This document shows positions 35,617 through 43,791 of a stretch of DNA of 64,000 nt, piece after piece. Below the pieces are notes generated by a model. It saw nothing but the letters and a program-made list of their open reading frames with translations, had not been told where the DNA came from and made no database searches. This DNA is from Brockia lithotrophica (GTDB taxonomy: Bacteria > Bacillota > Bacilli > Thermicanales > DSM-22653): assembly GCA_003050565.1 (NCBI GenBank), contig PEBW01000002.1, positions 248,001-312,000 on the forward strand. Reading direction: 5' to 3'. A program made the position numbers and the translations under genes. How positions within the stretch are numbered: the first letter of the stretch is position 1; every line of letters begins with the position of its first letter.

Positions 35617-37842
35617 TCATCCCTTCCGCGCCGCCCGCGATCGCTTCCTGCCCTCTGCGGATCCCGCCGAAAGGGCCCCTTGGGCCTCGGAAGCGGGAGG
35701 CTCGTCGAAATCCCCCTCGTCCGCCCCCGCCGGAAGAGGCGAACTTTCCGCCTCCGGGGGTTTACCCCTTTCAAGCTCTTCCCGGGTGAACGTAGACCCG
35801 CAGGAAGTGCACCGAAGGCGCTGGTTGCGCTCGACGACGAGGAGTCCGCCGCAGACGGGACAAGGGGTAGGGTCGGGCTTTTGCCACACCACGAAGTCGC
35901 ACTCCGGGTACCGACTGCACCCGTAAAACACCCGCCCCTTGCGACTCCGGCGTTCCACGAGCACGCCCTGCCCGCACTTGGGGCACGGGATGTCAAGGGA
36001 CTTGAGAAGCGGACGGGTGTACGTGCACTCCGGGTATCCGGAACAGGCCAAAAAAGGGCCGTACCTCCCCTCCTTTACGACGAGCGGGCGGCCGCATACG
36101 GGACAATTTTCCCCCGCGTACTGAGGTGCGAGCTCGACGCGGGCAATCGTGCGCTCGGCCTCCCGGAGCCGTTCAGAAAACCACGCGTAAAACTCCTCGA
36201 GCACCCGGCGCCACGGCAGGCCCCCCTCTTCGATTTGGTCGAGCTGGGATTCGAGGTTGGCAGTAAAACGCACGTCGACGATTTCCGGGAAGTGCCCTTC
36301 GAGGAGCTCCGTGACCAGACGTCCGAGTTCCGTCGGGCGAAGGCGCCGATCTTCGAGGACCACGTAACGCCTCTTCGTGAGGGTTTCGAGGGTGGGCGCG
36401 TAGGTGCTCGGACGCCCAATGCCGAGCTCTTCCATGGCCTTGACGAGCTGGGCTTCCGTGTAGCGCGCGGGCGGTTGGGTGAAGTGCTGCTTGGGTTCGA
36501 ACCGAAGGAGTTCGAGGCGTTCCCCCGCGGAGAGGGGGGGAAGGGCGCGTTCTTCTTCTTTCTCGGAAGCGTCTTCTTTTGCGTCCGCATACACCCGGAG
36601 AAATCCGGGGAAGACGAGGACGGATCCGCTCGCCCGAAAGCGCGCTTCCCCGGCGGTGAGCGTGGCGCTCGTCGCGTTGTACACCGCCGGAGCCATGAGA
36701 CTCGCCACGAATCGTTCCCAGATGAGCCTGTACAGACGGTACTGGTCGCGGGAGAGGTACGGTTTCACAGCTTCCGGCGTTCGCCGGACGTCCGTGGGGC
36801 GAATCGCCTCGTGGGCGTCCTGCACGTTTTCGCGCTTCTTGCCCGCACTCACATGTCCCACGTACTCCGGACCGTACGTCTCGCGGATAAAGGACTGGCC
36901 CACTTCGACGGCGAATGGGGAAAGGCGGGTGGAGTCCGTGCGCATGTAGGTGATGAGACCCACGGGACCTTCGTCGCCCACCGGGAGACCTTCGTAGAGC
37001 TCCTGGGCCACGCGCATCGTGCGCGCGGGGCGAAAACCCAGGCGCTTAGACGCTTCCTGTTGCAACGTGCTCGTAGTGAACGGGGGCGGCGCCGAGCGCC
37101 GGCGCGGCTTCGTCTCCACGGCGGCGACGACGAACTCCGCGCCCTCGAGTCGCCGGAGGACGGCGTCCACGTCCTCTCGGGAGCGAAGGGAGACCTTGTC
37201 TTCGCCGAAGCCGACGAACTCCGCGTGAAATTCCCCACCTCCGCTCGCCCGAAGGTGGGCCGTGAGGGTCCAGTACTCTTCGGGGACGAAGGCCTCGATC
37301 TCTCGTTCCCGGTCGACGACGAGCTTGAGGGCCGCAGACTGCACCCGTCCTGCCGAAAGCCCGCGCTTGACCTTTTGCCAGAGGAGGGGCGAGAGCTTGT
37401 ATCCGACGAGGCGGTCGAGGATCCGGCGCGCCTGCTGCGCGTCCACGAGACGCTGGTCGATGGCCCGAGGCTCGCGAAAGGACGCTTGAACCGCCGGTTT
37501 CGTGATCTCGTGGAAGACGACGCGGATCGGAGCATTTGGGTCGAGGCCCAGGTACTGGGCGAGGTGCCAGGCGATCGCCTCACCTTCGCGGTCCGGGTCG
37601 GAGGCGAGGTAGATTCGCTCCGCCTTTTTTGCGCGCTCCTTGAGCTCCTTGAGCACCGACCCCTTCCCGCGAATCGTGATGTATTTCGGAGTGAATCCGC
37701 TTTCGATGTCTACCCCGAGCTGGCTCTTCGGCAGGTCGCGTACGTGACCCATGGACGCCACGACGCGCACGCCGCGCCCGAGGAATTTTGCGATCGTCTT
37801 GGCCTTGGCCGGCGATTCGACGATGACCAACGCCTCTCCCAA
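35617..37842 (-). CDS. topA: DNA topoisomerase I
   Basis: TopA relaxes negative supercoils through a transient 5' phosphotyrosine. The 741 residues have the Toprim domain (Glu9 in ESPAKA; SDPDREGE at 81-88), the active-site Tyr299 in LITYMRTDSTRLS, and three C-terminal four-cysteine zinc ribbons (CPVCG..., CPKCG..., CPVCG...). A charged Ser/Ala/Glu tail follows. The start codon is TTG at 37842 with AGGAGG ten bases ahead, so expression may be limited. It heads the unit that ends with codY. trmFO, usually next, is absent. Confidence 0.96.
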   Translation of the reverse strand: MGEALVIVESPAKAKTIAKFLGRGVRVVASMGHVRDLPKSQLGVDIESGFTPKYITIRGKGSVLKELKERAKKAERIYLASDPDREGEAIAWHLAQYLGLDPNAPIRVVFHEITKPAVQASFREPRAIDQRLVDAQQARRILDRLVGYKLSPLLWQKVKRGLSAGRVQSAALKLVVDREREIEAFVPEEYWTLTAHLRASGGGEFHAEFVGFGEDKVSLRSREDVDAVLRRLEGAEFVVAAVETKPRRRSAPPPFTTSTLQQEASKRLGFRPARTMRVAQELYEGLPVGDEGPVGLITYMRTDSTRLSPFAVEVGQSFIRETYGPEYVGHVSAGKKRENVQDAHEAIRPTDVRRTPEAVKPYLSRDQYRLYRLIWERFVASLMAPAVYNATSATLTAGEARFRASGSVLVFPGFLRVYADAKEDASEKEEERALPPLSAGERLELLRFEPKQHFTQPPARYTEAQLVKAMEELGIGRPSTYAPTLETLTKRRYVVLEDRRLRPTELGRLVTELLEGHFPEIVDVRFTANLESQLDQIEEGGLPWRRVLEEFYAWFSERLREAERTIARVELAPQYAGENCPVCGRPLVVKEGRYGPFLACSGYPECTYTRPLLKSLDIPCPKCGQGVLVERRSRKGRVFYGCSRYPECDFVVWQKPDPTPCPVCGGLLVVERNQRLRCTSCGSTFTREELERGKPPEAESSPLPAGADEGDFDEPPASEAQGALSAGSAEGRKRSRAARKG

Positions 37843-37921
37843 AGACGCCCATCCTCCTTGGCGGAGCCTTGGTCGTTCAACCTAGGTGTACGCCCGCATA
37901 CCGGAAAAAAATTCACACCTA

Positions 37922-37950
37922 ATTATGAAAGGGGGAATCCCTTTTGTCAA
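37922..37950 (-). promoter_or_regulatory. Sigma-A promoter of topA
   Basis: On the minus strand the pattern is TTGACA (37945-37950), 17 bases, then CATAAT (37922-37927). Five of six -10 bases and all -35 bases match the consensus. The transcript would start near 37915, about 70 bases before the topA TTG. Confidence 0.85.
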
Positions 37951-37983
37951 TCGCGCAAGCGGCACAAAAACGCCCGCGTTCGT

Positions 37984-39159
37984 CTACCTCCCCTCTGCGC
38001 GAGCGTACCGCCCACCGGGGAGTCTCCGGACGAGCCCCGCGAGCTCGAGGCGGACGAGGAGGGGGAGGAGCGTAGAGGGTTCCAGGGAGAGCTCGCGGAG
38101 GAGCTCCTCTGCCGTTCGAGGCGCCGCGCCGAGACGGGCGAGAACCGCCTGCTCTTCCGGTGTGAACGGACGGGGAGCCGAAGGCGACTCCGGCGCGGAA
38201 CCTGTACCCCCGTCCCGCGGGGACGAAGGCCGAAGCGCTCCTTCGGCCTGGAGGGAGGGTCGGAATTCTCCCGAAGAGGCGGACGAAAGACGTGCGAGGA
38301 CCTCGCGGGCCGAGAGAGCGGGGTGGGCACCCGCGGCGAGAAGGCGGTTGGGTCCCTCGCTTGCGGGCGAAAAGACGGGACCGGGAACGGCAAAGAGAGG
38401 ACGACCGTGCCTTTGCGCCCATTCCGCGGTAAGCATCGCTCCGCCGCGAGAACGGCTCTCCACGACGAGAACGGCGCGACTCACGCCGCTCAGGAGTCGG
38501 TTCCGCAGGGGAAAGAGGCCGCGCTCCGCCGCCGTCCCCGGGGGCATCTCGGAGAGGACGAGTCCTCCCCCTTCGAGGATTTCCTCGTACAGCCGCCGGT
38601 GCGCTTCCGGCGTCGGGACGTCTACCCCGGAGGCGAGGACGGCGATCGTTCGGCCTCCGGCCCGGAGGGCAGACCGGTGCGCCGCAGCATCGATGCCGAA
38701 GGCCATGCCGCTTACGACAGCGGCGCCTTCGGAGACGAAATCTTTGGCGAAACGTTCGGCGAGGAGGAGGCCGTAAGCCGTAGGCCGCCGTGTCCCTACC
38801 ACGGCGACCGCCGGAAGCCCGAACGCGGCGAGGTCGCCTCGTACGTAGAGGAGAAAGGGAGGGTCGGGTATTTCCCGAAGACCGCGGGGGTATTCCGGGT
38901 CGCCCCACCACAAGATGCGCACACCTCGAGGCATACGGGGGGTCTCCTTCCCGCCGCACATGCGCGCGAAACGCTCCCCTGCCGCCCGAAATACCTCCTC
39001 GGGGAGAACTCGTCCTGCGCGGAGGCGCTCCCACCCCTCGCGGGTGCAGAGGAGGCGAAAGGAGCCGGAAAGAATCTCGTAGACCCGCCAGAGGCGCCTC
39101 TGCCCTACGCCGCGCACGCCGTGCAAGACCGCGGCCGCGAGGAGATCCGCTTCCGTCAC
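37984..39159 (-). CDS. dprA: DNA processing protein DprA (Smf)
   Basis: DprA loads RecA on incoming single strands during natural transformation. The 391-residue protein has an N-terminal helix-hairpin-helix-like domain, the central Rossmann-like core (VAVVGTRRPTAYGLLLAERF, VVSGMAFGIDAAAHRSAL, PLRNRLLSGVSRAVLVVESR), and a C-terminal winged-helix domain (about 335-390, EEQAVLARLGAAPRTAEELL). The open frame begins earlier, but the GTG at 39159 has GGAGGG ahead. With comM nearby, it suggests at least a remnant of transformation ability. Confidence 0.95.
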   Translation of the reverse strand: MTEADLLAAAVLHGVRGVGQRRLWRVYEILSGSFRLLCTREGWERLRAGRVLPEEVFRAAGERFARMCGGKETPRMPRGVRILWWGDPEYPRGLREIPDPPFLLYVRGDLAAFGLPAVAVVGTRRPTAYGLLLAERFAKDFVSEGAAVVSGMAFGIDAAAHRSALRAGGRTIAVLASGVDVPTPEAHRRLYEEILEGGGLVLSEMPPGTAAERGLFPLRNRLLSGVSRAVLVVESRSRGGAMLTAEWAQRHGRPLFAVPGPVFSPASEGPNRLLAAGAHPALSAREVLARLSSASSGEFRPSLQAEGALRPSSPRDGGTGSAPESPSAPRPFTPEEQAVLARLGAAPRTAEELLRELSLEPSTLLPLLVRLELAGLVRRLPGGRYARAEGR

Positions 39160-39263
39160 CCGATTTCCCTCCGCCGGGTTCCCTTTTTCCTCTTTCCTCC
39201 GGAAAAACCGCGGGCCGGCCCACGGCCGGCCCCGTCTCTCCCCAGTCCTTTGCGAGAGCGCTT

Positions 39264-39488
39264 TCAAAAAACGCGCTCTTCGAGCTTTTTCTTTCCTTCC
39301 TTCTTTCCTTCCCGCTCGCGGCGGCGTTCGAGCATCGCCTCGAGCTCTTCCGCGCTCAGAATTCCCTTGCGGCCTGCAAAGCGGAAGTACCGCCTGCCCA
39401 CGAGCTCGCGAAATTCCTCGCCGATTACCTGCTTCTGCCAGGCAATCTGCGCATCTTCTTCGGGTACGCGCGTAAATGCGGGCCGCAT
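39264..39488 (-). CDS. Small hypothetical protein upstream of dprA
   Basis: I do not recognise this 74-residue product. The ATG at 39488 lies behind GGAGGTGGTAGCC, a good ribosome site. The sequence is charged, with an aromatic segment (QIAWQKQVIGEEFRELVGRR, then YFRFAGRKG) followed by a Lys/Glu-rich helical tail. There is no signal peptide or membrane span. It lies 104 bases before the dprA start and 109 bases after a Spo0E-like gene, all on the same strand. Confidence 0.6.
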   Translation of the reverse strand: MRPAFTRVPEEDAQIAWQKQVIGEEFRELVGRRYFRFAGRKGILSAEELEAMLERRREREGKKEGKKKLEERVF

Positions 39489-39597
39489 GGCTACCACCTC
39501 CACCCCAAAGCCTTGCCGCAAATGGCTCTCTCTATGCCGTATTCATTCTACCACAAATAGCGTAAAGAAATCCAGCACGTCGCAACTTCGGTACTTC

Positions 39598-39909
39598 CTA
39601 GAGACGGTTAAATTTTTCGTCGAGTAGGCGGCTCAGACGGACGATTTCCGGATCGGTGAGGGACCGCGCCGACTCCGCGCGTTTGAGGAGCTCGAAGCGC
39701 AAGCGGACGATCTCCAAGACGAGCTCCTCCAGTTCTTCGTCCTCGGGGTCCTCTCCGTCGGAACCGCCCCTCCGCCTCTCGTACCTTGTCTCCTCCCCCG
39801 GCACACGCGCCTCGCTGAGCACGTGCGCTCTCGGGAGGTTCACCGCCGTGAACATGAGGGGAGAAGAGTCGTTCCGGATGAAGTCTTCCTCCATGTCCCG
39901 CGCGTGCAT
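39598..39909 (-). CDS. Spo0E-like phosphatase family protein
   Basis: Spo0E-family proteins remove phosphate from Spo0A-P and delay sporulation. The C-terminal half has the family pattern: helix LVLEIVRLRFELLKRAESAR, then SLTDPEIVRLSRLLDEKFNR, close to the typical LTDPEVxxLSQxLDxxI with S-[QR]-x-LD. The N-terminal 50 residues are not part of the domain and may be wrongly included: the ATG at 39909 has only a closely spaced GAGGTGG, and other starts have none. A sigma-A promoter with a Spo0A-type box lies about 300 bases upstream. The family call is from pattern only. Confidence 0.65.
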   Translation of the reverse strand: MHARDMEEDFIRNDSSPLMFTAVNLPRAHVLSEARVPGEETRYERRRGGSDGEDPEDEELEELVLEIVRLRFELLKRAESARSLTDPEIVRLSRLLDEKFNRL

Positions 39910-40203
39910 TTCCACCTCGGCCACCCCCAAAGCAACCGCAGAAAGATGAGTAACCGTTTACGCATTCCCTTTCCCCATTCTTTCCCGCACCCTGGATTTC
40001 CGCACCGCAGAACGCGTGCTTCCCCACGTTCGCCTTATCCGACCGGGCCCCGTCCGAACTTCCGAGGTCAACTTTCCCTATCCATTGATTAGGAAAAGAG
40101 GCGACTGCTGGTTGGGCCGTGGCGCACGGCACGTCTCCGTATCTTCTTTGTCTTTGTTCCCTGAGGGGTCTTAGACAAATGATATGAGCCATCGGTAAGG
40201 TAC
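39910..40203 (-). other. Long leader / gene-free stretch upstream of the Spo0E-like gene
   Basis: Nothing convincing is encoded here on either strand; the open frames lack ribosome sites and protein-like composition. Together with the 40211-40374 segment it forms a gene-free region of about 460 bases that is less GC-rich than its surroundings. If the promoter at 40211-40239 drives the Spo0E-like gene, this would be its untranslated leader of nearly 300 bases. Confidence 0.5.
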
Positions 40204-40210
40204 GGAAACA

Positions 40211-40239
40211 AACCTAACGCAACTCGCATCCATTGTCAA
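40211..40239 (-). promoter_or_regulatory. Sigma-A promoter upstream of the Spo0E-like gene
   Basis: On the minus strand the pattern is TTGACA (40234-40239), a 17-base spacer and TAGGTT (40211-40216). The -35 box is perfect, the -10 box is poor, a shape often seen at activator-dependent promoters. Transcription would start near 40204. Confidence 0.65.
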
Positions 40240-40247
40240 GTAAAAGT

Positions 40248-40255
40248 TTGTCGAA
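40248..40255. promoter_or_regulatory. Candidate Spo0A box
   Basis: TTGTCGAA matches the 0A box core TGTCGAA exactly. It lies 9 bases upstream of the -35 hexamer of the promoter above, a usual place for Spo0A-P to act. A second site, GGTCGAA on the minus strand near 40316-40322, has one mismatch. A single 7-base match can occur by chance, so this is tentative. Confidence 0.4.
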
Positions 40256-40374
40256 CCTCGTTCGGCCTGCGCCGGAATACACTCCGAGAGACAAAAAATC
40301 TTCGCGCGCACAGTTTTTCGACCGCACCGTACAGTCACGGCGTGAGTTCTGCGCCACGTACGCGATGAACTCGC

Positions 40375-41919
40375 TCAGATCACCTCGCGGCGCAAGGCCG
40401 CCGCCTCGAGAAGGTGGGCTTCGCCTACGTCCTCCTTACCCTCAAGGTCGGCGATCGTGCGTGCGACCTTGAGGAGCTTGTGTACGGCACGGGCGGAGAG
40501 CCCCAGCCCCGCGAGGAGTTCGTGGAGAAAGGCGCGGAGGGCAGGTGTCAGGGGGACGACCTGGGCTACATCCCGGGGACCCAGAAATCCGTTGGCCGGC
40601 AAGGGGAGGTCGGGAAGTCGCCGGGCGGCGCGCGCCGCTGCTTCCCGGACGCGCTCGGCCATTTCCGCAGAAGTTTCCGTGCGTCGGCGATCGAGGATGT
40701 CCCGGTAGCGGGGCAGCGGAACCTCGAGGAGGATGTCGAAGCGGTCTTTGAGAGGGCCCGAAAGGCGGTTTCGGTAGCGCCCGACTTCTTGCGAGGTACA
40801 GCGGCATGCGTGCGCTTCGTCCTCGAAACCGAAATACCCGCACGGACAGGGGTTCGTCGCCGCGGCGAGGAGGAAACGCGCGGGGTACCGCACGCGCGCC
40901 CGCGCCCGCGCCAAGACCACTTCCCCGGCCTCGAGGGGTTGGCGCAAGAGGTCGAGGAGGCGCGGCGGGAACTCGAGCAGTTCGTCGAGGAAGAGGACGC
41001 CCCGGTGGGCGAGCGTCACCTCGCCGGGTACGGGTACGGATCCGCCTCCCACGAGACCTTGAGGGGAAATCGTGTGGTGCGGTGCGCGAAAGGGGCGCCG
41101 CCGAAGAAGTCCCGAACCGTTGAGAAGCCCGGCGACGTCGTAAATCGTGGACACCTCGAGGGACTCTTCCGGGGTAAGGGGAGGAAGGATGGTTCTCAGG
41201 CGCTCGAGGAGCATCGTCTTTCCCGAACCGGGAGGTCCCACGAGAAGGACGTTGTGAAATCCGGCCGCGGCGATGACGAGGGCGCGCTTCACGTCTTCGT
41301 GGCCGTAGACGTCCGCGTAGTCCCCGGGTTCTGCTTCGGCGTCCTCCGCCTCACCCGGGCTCCCCGTGTAGCTCACGAGACCCCGTGGGCGTTCGAGGAA
41401 AGCTGCGACTTCCGCGAGGTTTCGGGCGAGAAAGGCCGTGATCCCGAGCAGGCGCGCCTCTCGTTCGTTTCCCTCGGGAAGGACAAACGCTTCGACGCCT
41501 GCGCGCCGCGCCGCCTGGGCAAAGGCGAGGATTCCGCGCACGGGTCGAAGCGTTCCGTCGAGCGAAAGTTCCCCCAAAAAGGCGATGTCGTCCAGGCGGG
41601 CCAGTGGCCGCACGCCGCCCGACGCGACGAGGATTCCTACGGCCAAAGGGAGGTCCCAGTGAGTGCCGGTCTTCGGAAGATCCGCGGGGGCGAGGTTTGC
41701 CGTGATCCGCGCCAGGGGGAAGGGAAACCCGGAATTTCCCAATGCGGCGCGCACGCGCTCGCGCGCCTCCCGCGTCGCGTTCCCGGGCAGGCCGACGAGG
41801 TCGAAGGCGGGAAGCCCGCGCGCGAGGGACACCTCGACGTCGACCGGATGGGCCTCGATCCCGACGACGGCCGCGCTGCGAATGCGGGCAAACCCCACCG
41901 TCCGTCCCCCACCCGACAC
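40375..41919 (-). CDS. comM: YifB/ComM family Mg chelatase-like ATPase
   Basis: ComM is a hexameric AAA+ helicase that promotes branch migration during transformation in Gram-negatives; the Firmicute homologue is less studied. The 514 residues have an N-terminal Lon-like domain (PAFDLVGLPGNATREARERV), Walker A GPPGSGKT (228-235), Walker B RGVLFLDELLEFPP, the AAATNPCPCGYFG motif and a C-terminal chelatase domain. The start is GTG behind GGGAGGGG. It closes the rplS-to-comM unit. Confidence 0.94.
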   Translation of the reverse strand: MSGGGRTVGFARIRSAAVVGIEAHPVDVEVSLARGLPAFDLVGLPGNATREARERVRAALGNSGFPFPLARITANLAPADLPKTGTHWDLPLAVGILVASGGVRPLARLDDIAFLGELSLDGTLRPVRGILAFAQAARRAGVEAFVLPEGNEREARLLGITAFLARNLAEVAAFLERPRGLVSYTGSPGEAEDAEAEPGDYADVYGHEDVKRALVIAAAGFHNVLLVGPPGSGKTMLLERLRTILPPLTPEESLEVSTIYDVAGLLNGSGLLRRRPFRAPHHTISPQGLVGGGSVPVPGEVTLAHRGVLFLDELLEFPPRLLDLLRQPLEAGEVVLARARARVRYPARFLLAAATNPCPCGYFGFEDEAHACRCTSQEVGRYRNRLSGPLKDRFDILLEVPLPRYRDILDRRRTETSAEMAERVREAAARAARRLPDLPLPANGFLGPRDVAQVVPLTPALRAFLHELLAGLGLSARAVHKLLKVARTIADLEGKEDVGEAHLLEAAALRREVI

Positions 41920-41944
41920 GCCTCACCCCTCCCGCGGCGGTTTG

Positions 41945-42646
41945 CTACTCTTCTTCGCCGCCCGCCGGGGAAATTCCTCCCCCGAGCACCGCGGCGCGTA
42001 CGGAAGGTTCTCCTCCTGCCCCGGCGTGTGTCTCTTCCTTGCGGGCGAGCGGGGGTACGCGGTCGTATGGGAGGTCTTCGGAAATCCACTTCGTGTACAC
42101 GGTGTACGGATCGCGGGGCGGGGGAGCGGGGATTTCCCGCGGATAGCCGATATCGATAAAGGCCACGATTTCCGCCCGATCGCTCAGCCCGAAAAAGCGG
42201 GCGACGTACGGGTGGTAGGCGCGCTTGCCCGTCTTCCACTTCGCCCCTAAGCCGAGGGCGTGGGCGGCGAGGAGCATGTTCTGCACCGCCGCGCTCACCG
42301 CGGAACGCTCCTCCTGGGGGAGCACGCCGGGCTCGTCCTTGGGTTCTACGGCGACGACGATCACGACGGGTGCTTTAAACGGCTTTTCCTCCTCGCGCCG
42401 AAGGATTTCCTGGTTCTCGGGCGTATCCGGATCGGCCATCTCCCGGCGCCGGAGTTCGCGGAACAACCGCCCCAGGGGCCTCCTTCCCTCCCCCGTCAGG
42501 ACGAAAAACCGCCACGGTTGCGTGAGGCCGTGGTTGGGCGCCCACGTCGCCGCTTCGAGGATCTTGGCGATCTTTTCCTCTTCCACCGGATCGGGTTTGA
42601 ACTTGCGCACGCTCCGCCGCGTGCGAATGGCTTCGAAGACGTCCAC
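41945..42646 (-). CDS. Nitroreductase family protein
   Basis: FMN-dependent NAD(P)H oxidoreductase of the nitroreductase fold. The 233 residues begin with the flavin-binding pattern AIRTRRSVRKFKPDPV and include APNHGLTQPWRFFVLTG, AVQNMLLAAHALGLGAKWKT and FIDIGYP. A tail of about 35 residues rich in Gly and Glu follows the fold. The substrate is unknown. The start is GTG. Its place between yraN and comM in a translation/repair operon is unusual and gives no clear hint of function. Confidence 0.88.
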   Translation of the reverse strand: MDVFEAIRTRRSVRKFKPDPVEEEKIAKILEAATWAPNHGLTQPWRFFVLTGEGRRPLGRLFRELRRREMADPDTPENQEILRREEEKPFKAPVVIVVAVEPKDEPGVLPQEERSAVSAAVQNMLLAAHALGLGAKWKTGKRAYHPYVARFFGLSDRAEIVAFIDIGYPREIPAPPPRDPYTVYTKWISEDLPYDRVPPLARKEETHAGAGGEPSVRAAVLGGGISPAGGEEE

Positions 42647-42719
42647 CCTCGCTTCCCCTTTCTACCTCTACCCTTTCTCCTCGTACCGCTCGGCGTATTT
42701 TTCGTGTAGGGGTATGTCC

Positions 42720-43085
42720 TCACATCTCGAACGCATTGGGGAGGTGGAGAACTCGCGCCTTCCGCCGCCGGACGTCGAGAACCACCTCGATCACGTCGAA
42801 ACGGATCCGCCGTCCGTCGCACCCGTACCGGAACACGTACGCCTGAGCGAGGCGTACGAGGCGCGAAGACTTCCGCGGGGTCACCGCTTCGCGGCCCGTA
42901 CCGAAGCTCCCCTCCCGACGCCGCGTCTTCACCTCGACGAAGACGAGGAAGTCGTCCCTCGTCGCCACGAGGTCGATTTCTCCGAAGCGGAAGCGGATGT
43001 TTTGCCCTACGATGCGGTAGCCGCGCTCCTCGAGGTAGCGGCGGGCGAGCGCCTCGCCGACCCGGCCGGTTTCAAAGGCGCGCAT
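42720..43085 (-). CDS. YraN family (UPF0102) nuclease-like protein
   Basis: YraN proteins have the restriction-endonuclease fold, with a predicted nuclease site and unknown biological role. The 121 residues show the family core: GRVGEALARRYLEERGYRIV, GEIDLVATRDDFLVFVEVKT (the E-D-EVK catalytic pattern) and a C-terminal VIEVVLDV strand. The ATG at 43085 has GGGAGG ahead and lies inside the end of rnhB (14-base overlap). The rnhB-yraN pair is common in Firmicutes. Confidence 0.9.
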   Translation of the reverse strand: MRAFETGRVGEALARRYLEERGYRIVGQNIRFRFGEIDLVATRDDFLVFVEVKTRRREGSFGTGREAVTPRKSSRLVRLAQAYVFRYGCDGRRIRFDVIEVVLDVRRRKARVLHLPNAFEM

Positions 43086-43791
43086 TCGGCACCTCCCCCT
43101 CCTCCCGATCGTCCCCCGGGCGATCCGCCGACCACCCGAAGTTCCGGAGAAACGAACGGCGGTGGATGGCGGAGGGGCCGTGGAGCACGAGCGCCTCGCG
43201 ATGCGCCGCGGTTCCGTACCCGACGTGGCGTTCGAATCCGTAGTCCGGATAGAGGCCGCCGTAGGCGCGGAGGCGGCGATCTCGAAGCTCCTTGGCGACC
43301 ACGCTCGCCGCGGCGATCGAAGCGCTCCGTCGATCCCCGCGCACGAGGGAAACCTCGTGCAGCCCGCTCCCCGGGGGAAAGGCATCCACGAGGACGACGT
43401 CCGGTACGAAGGGGAGGGCGGCCAGGGCACGCCGCATGGCGATGCGCGTCGCTTCTGCGATTCCCCAGCGATCGACTTCGTCCGCTTCGGCAAACCCAAC
43501 CCCTACGCCGCGGGCAAGGCGAAAGATCTGCGGGAGGAGTGCACGGCGGCGCGCGGGCGAGAGGCGTTTGGAGTCGTCCACGCCGTAGAGCGGCCGATCG
43601 GGATCCAGGACGACGGCGGCGGCGGACACGGGACCGGCGAGGGGGCCCCTACCCGCCTCGTCAACCCCCGCCACCCAAAGACCGCGTTCCCAAAAGGGGA
43701 GTTCGTGGGCGAGCATCGCCGTATATACGAGGCGAAGCTCGGCCAAAGAACGCCGGCCGGTGCCCAATGGGATCTCCTGGCGTTCGATCAC
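43072..43791 (-). CDS. rnhB: Ribonuclease HII
   Basis: RNase HII removes ribonucleotides from DNA. The 239 residues include GVDEAGRGPLAGPV (Asp44, Glu45), DSKRLSPARRR, VLVDAFPPG, SIAAASVVAKELRDRRL and YGTAAHREAL, covering the DEDD active site. An N-terminal extension of about 40 residues precedes the core, as in B. subtilis. The GTG start overlaps the rbgA stop as GTGA. Confidence 0.96.
   Translation of the reverse strand: MIERQEIPLGTGRRSLAELRLVYTAMLAHELPFWERGLWVAGVDEAGRGPLAGPVSAAAVVLDPDRPLYGVDDSKRLSPARRRALLPQIFRLARGVGVGFAEADEVDRWGIAEATRIAMRRALAALPFVPDVVLVDAFPPGSGLHEVSLVRGDRRSASIAAASVVAKELRDRRLRAYGGLYPDYGFERHVGYGTAAHREALVLHGPSAIHRRSFLRNFGWSADRPGDDREEGEVPNARL

Noticed and set aside
35545-39627. 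Very long open frame on the plus strand opposite topA and dprA
   Set aside because: GC-rich coding DNA leaves long open frames on the other strand. The translation is rich in Arg/Pro/Gly with no domain pattern, while topA and dprA on the minus strand are unmistakable. The same applies to the long plus-strand frame opposite aconitase (53333-56731).
39608-40192. Protein of about 190 residues overlapping the Spo0E-like gene
   Set aside because: It has no ribosome site, an Arg/Gly-rich shadow-like composition and overlaps a better-supported frame.
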